DNA of 28,695 nt from a virus, in the IMG/VR virus record IMGVR_UViG_3300028925_005788, positions 1 through 28,695 of that record; one strand, 5' to 3'. A program made the position numbers and the translations under genes. Position 1 is the first letter of the stretch. Every line of letters starts with the position of its first letter. Shown here one piece after another: positions 28,239-28,695 of this stretch. A model generated the notes under the pieces. That model worked only from the letters and a program-made list of their open reading frames with translations, had not been told where the DNA came from and did not search any database.

Positions 28239-28595
28239 ATGAATGATCTAACTTTAAATTTTAGTCGTAGTGAATTTGAATGTTCCTGTTGCCAGAAAGG
28301 GGAAGTCTCTGGCTCAGTTGTTGAGAAGATCCAAGAAGTCAGGACGGCTTACGGGAAACCTCTGGGGATCAATTCAGGATTTCGTTGTTCCCACCACAAT
28401 AGGGAGGTTGGCGGAAAGGCCACCTCTTCCCACCTCAAAGGTCTGGCGATAGATGTCCATTGCGAATCGTCGGGGGAAAGAAAAATCCTCCTGCCTTTAC
28501 TTCTTGAGAAATTTCGTCGAGTCGGCATCGCAAGTAATTTTATACATGTTGACGATGACATGGACAAGGACAAGGATGTATGCTGGACATACTAA
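28239..28595 (+). CDS. Peptidase M15-type endolysin (D,D/L,D-carboxypeptidase-like)
   Basis: A 118-residue peptidase M15-type protein, cleaving peptidoglycan peptides. Its SGFRC (46-50), SSHLKGLAIDVH (63-74) and FIHVDDD (101-107) contain the three metal ligands H65, D72 and H103. The start at 28239 (MNDLTLNFSRSEFECSC) is preferred over an in-frame ATG at 28173 because this is the usual start in the family; the ribosome site is weak in both cases. The length matches small M15 endolysins. It is followed closely by a probable holin gene, giving a lysis pair in the replication-side module. Confidence 0.8.
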   Translation: MNDLTLNFSRSEFECSCCQKGEVSGSVVEKIQEVRTAYGKPLGINSGFRCSHHNREVGGKATSSHLKGLAIDVHCESSGERKILLPLLLEKFRRVGIASNFIHVDDDMDKDKDVCWTY

Positions 28596-28609
28596 CGTAG
28601 GAGAAACAC

Positions 28610-28695
28610 ATGGAAATGCTTACAAGTTTATTTGAAGGAAAGGATTGGTTTGCTATCGCAGGGCAGATAGTATTAATTGCCACTACTGTCACTGG
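28610..28695 (+). CDS. Holin-like membrane protein, N-terminal part
   Basis: An ATG at 28610 with a TAGGAG site (28598-28603) opens a frame that runs off the window. The visible residues are MEMLTSLFEGKDWFAIAGQI and VLIATTVTG, with a hydrophobic helix starting at about residue 14. Such an opening is common for small holins and for related membrane proteins placed just after an endolysin. Only 28 complete codons are visible, so the call is tentative. Confidence 0.5.
   Translation, partial: MEMLTSLFEGKDWFAIAGQIVLIATTVT

Noticed and set aside
1-28695. CRISPR array or insertion sequence
   Set aside because: No regularly spaced direct repeats and no transposase-like gene were seen anywhere in the window.

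Overview
The window is a phage genome segment from a short-tailed virus with P22-like head architecture. Nearly everything is encoded on the + strand, genes are packed with 1-4 base overlaps, and start sites carry AGGAG-type ribosome sites. The order portal end, acidic scaffold, P22-type coat protein, head-tail adaptor, tail hub and large internal or ejection proteins is that of a P22-like morphogenesis operon. The host cannot be named from the sequence; a bacterium using Shine-Dalgarno initiation is certain and a Gram-negative one is likely. No integrase, repressor, tRNA or CRISPR array was seen.

Layout. Bases 1-15545 are the virion module: portal (partial), scaffold, coat, a small head gene, a glycosyltransferase-methyltransferase fusion, adaptor, tail hub and a run of probable ejected proteins. 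Enzymes are interspersed here: an HExxH metallopeptidase-like polyvalent protein, a GNAT acetyltransferase and a PAPS-reductase-family protein. Bases 15558-18287 hold tail fibre and decoration genes, including a fibre with an internal duplication and a protein with a C1q-like C-terminus. They become more AT-rich partway through. Bases 18284-19134 hold a 25-residue microgene and three small membrane proteins.

A sigma70-like promoter at 19171-19198 then opens the nucleic-acid module. The most interesting feature lies here: a gene of the DUF932 phage/plasmid family (19557-20615) is bracketed by two hammerhead self-cleaving ribozymes, at 19477-19527 and 20615-20662. Cleavage at both would release a 1136-nt single-gene RNA. 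The first ribozyme overlaps the end of the upstream gene, whose stop codon sits in the ribozyme's stem II loop. The second overlaps the last base of the DUF932 stop codon. Downstream lie two small genes and a 274-base noncoding stretch with several possible helices.

Bases 21487-28695 carry DNA metabolism and late accessory genes: an HU/IHF-type protein, a YqaJ-type exonuclease and a RecT annealing protein (a lambda Red-like pair) with a 2OG-Fe(II) oxygenase between them. Then come a winged-helix-like protein, a protein with three zinc-ribbon-like Cys4 sets, a GroES-like co-chaperonin, a DUF1376-type replication initiator, a helicase-loader-like protein, a DUF1064-type nuclease, a peptidase M15 endolysin and the start of a holin-like membrane protein. 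Family names come from motif recognition without database searching.
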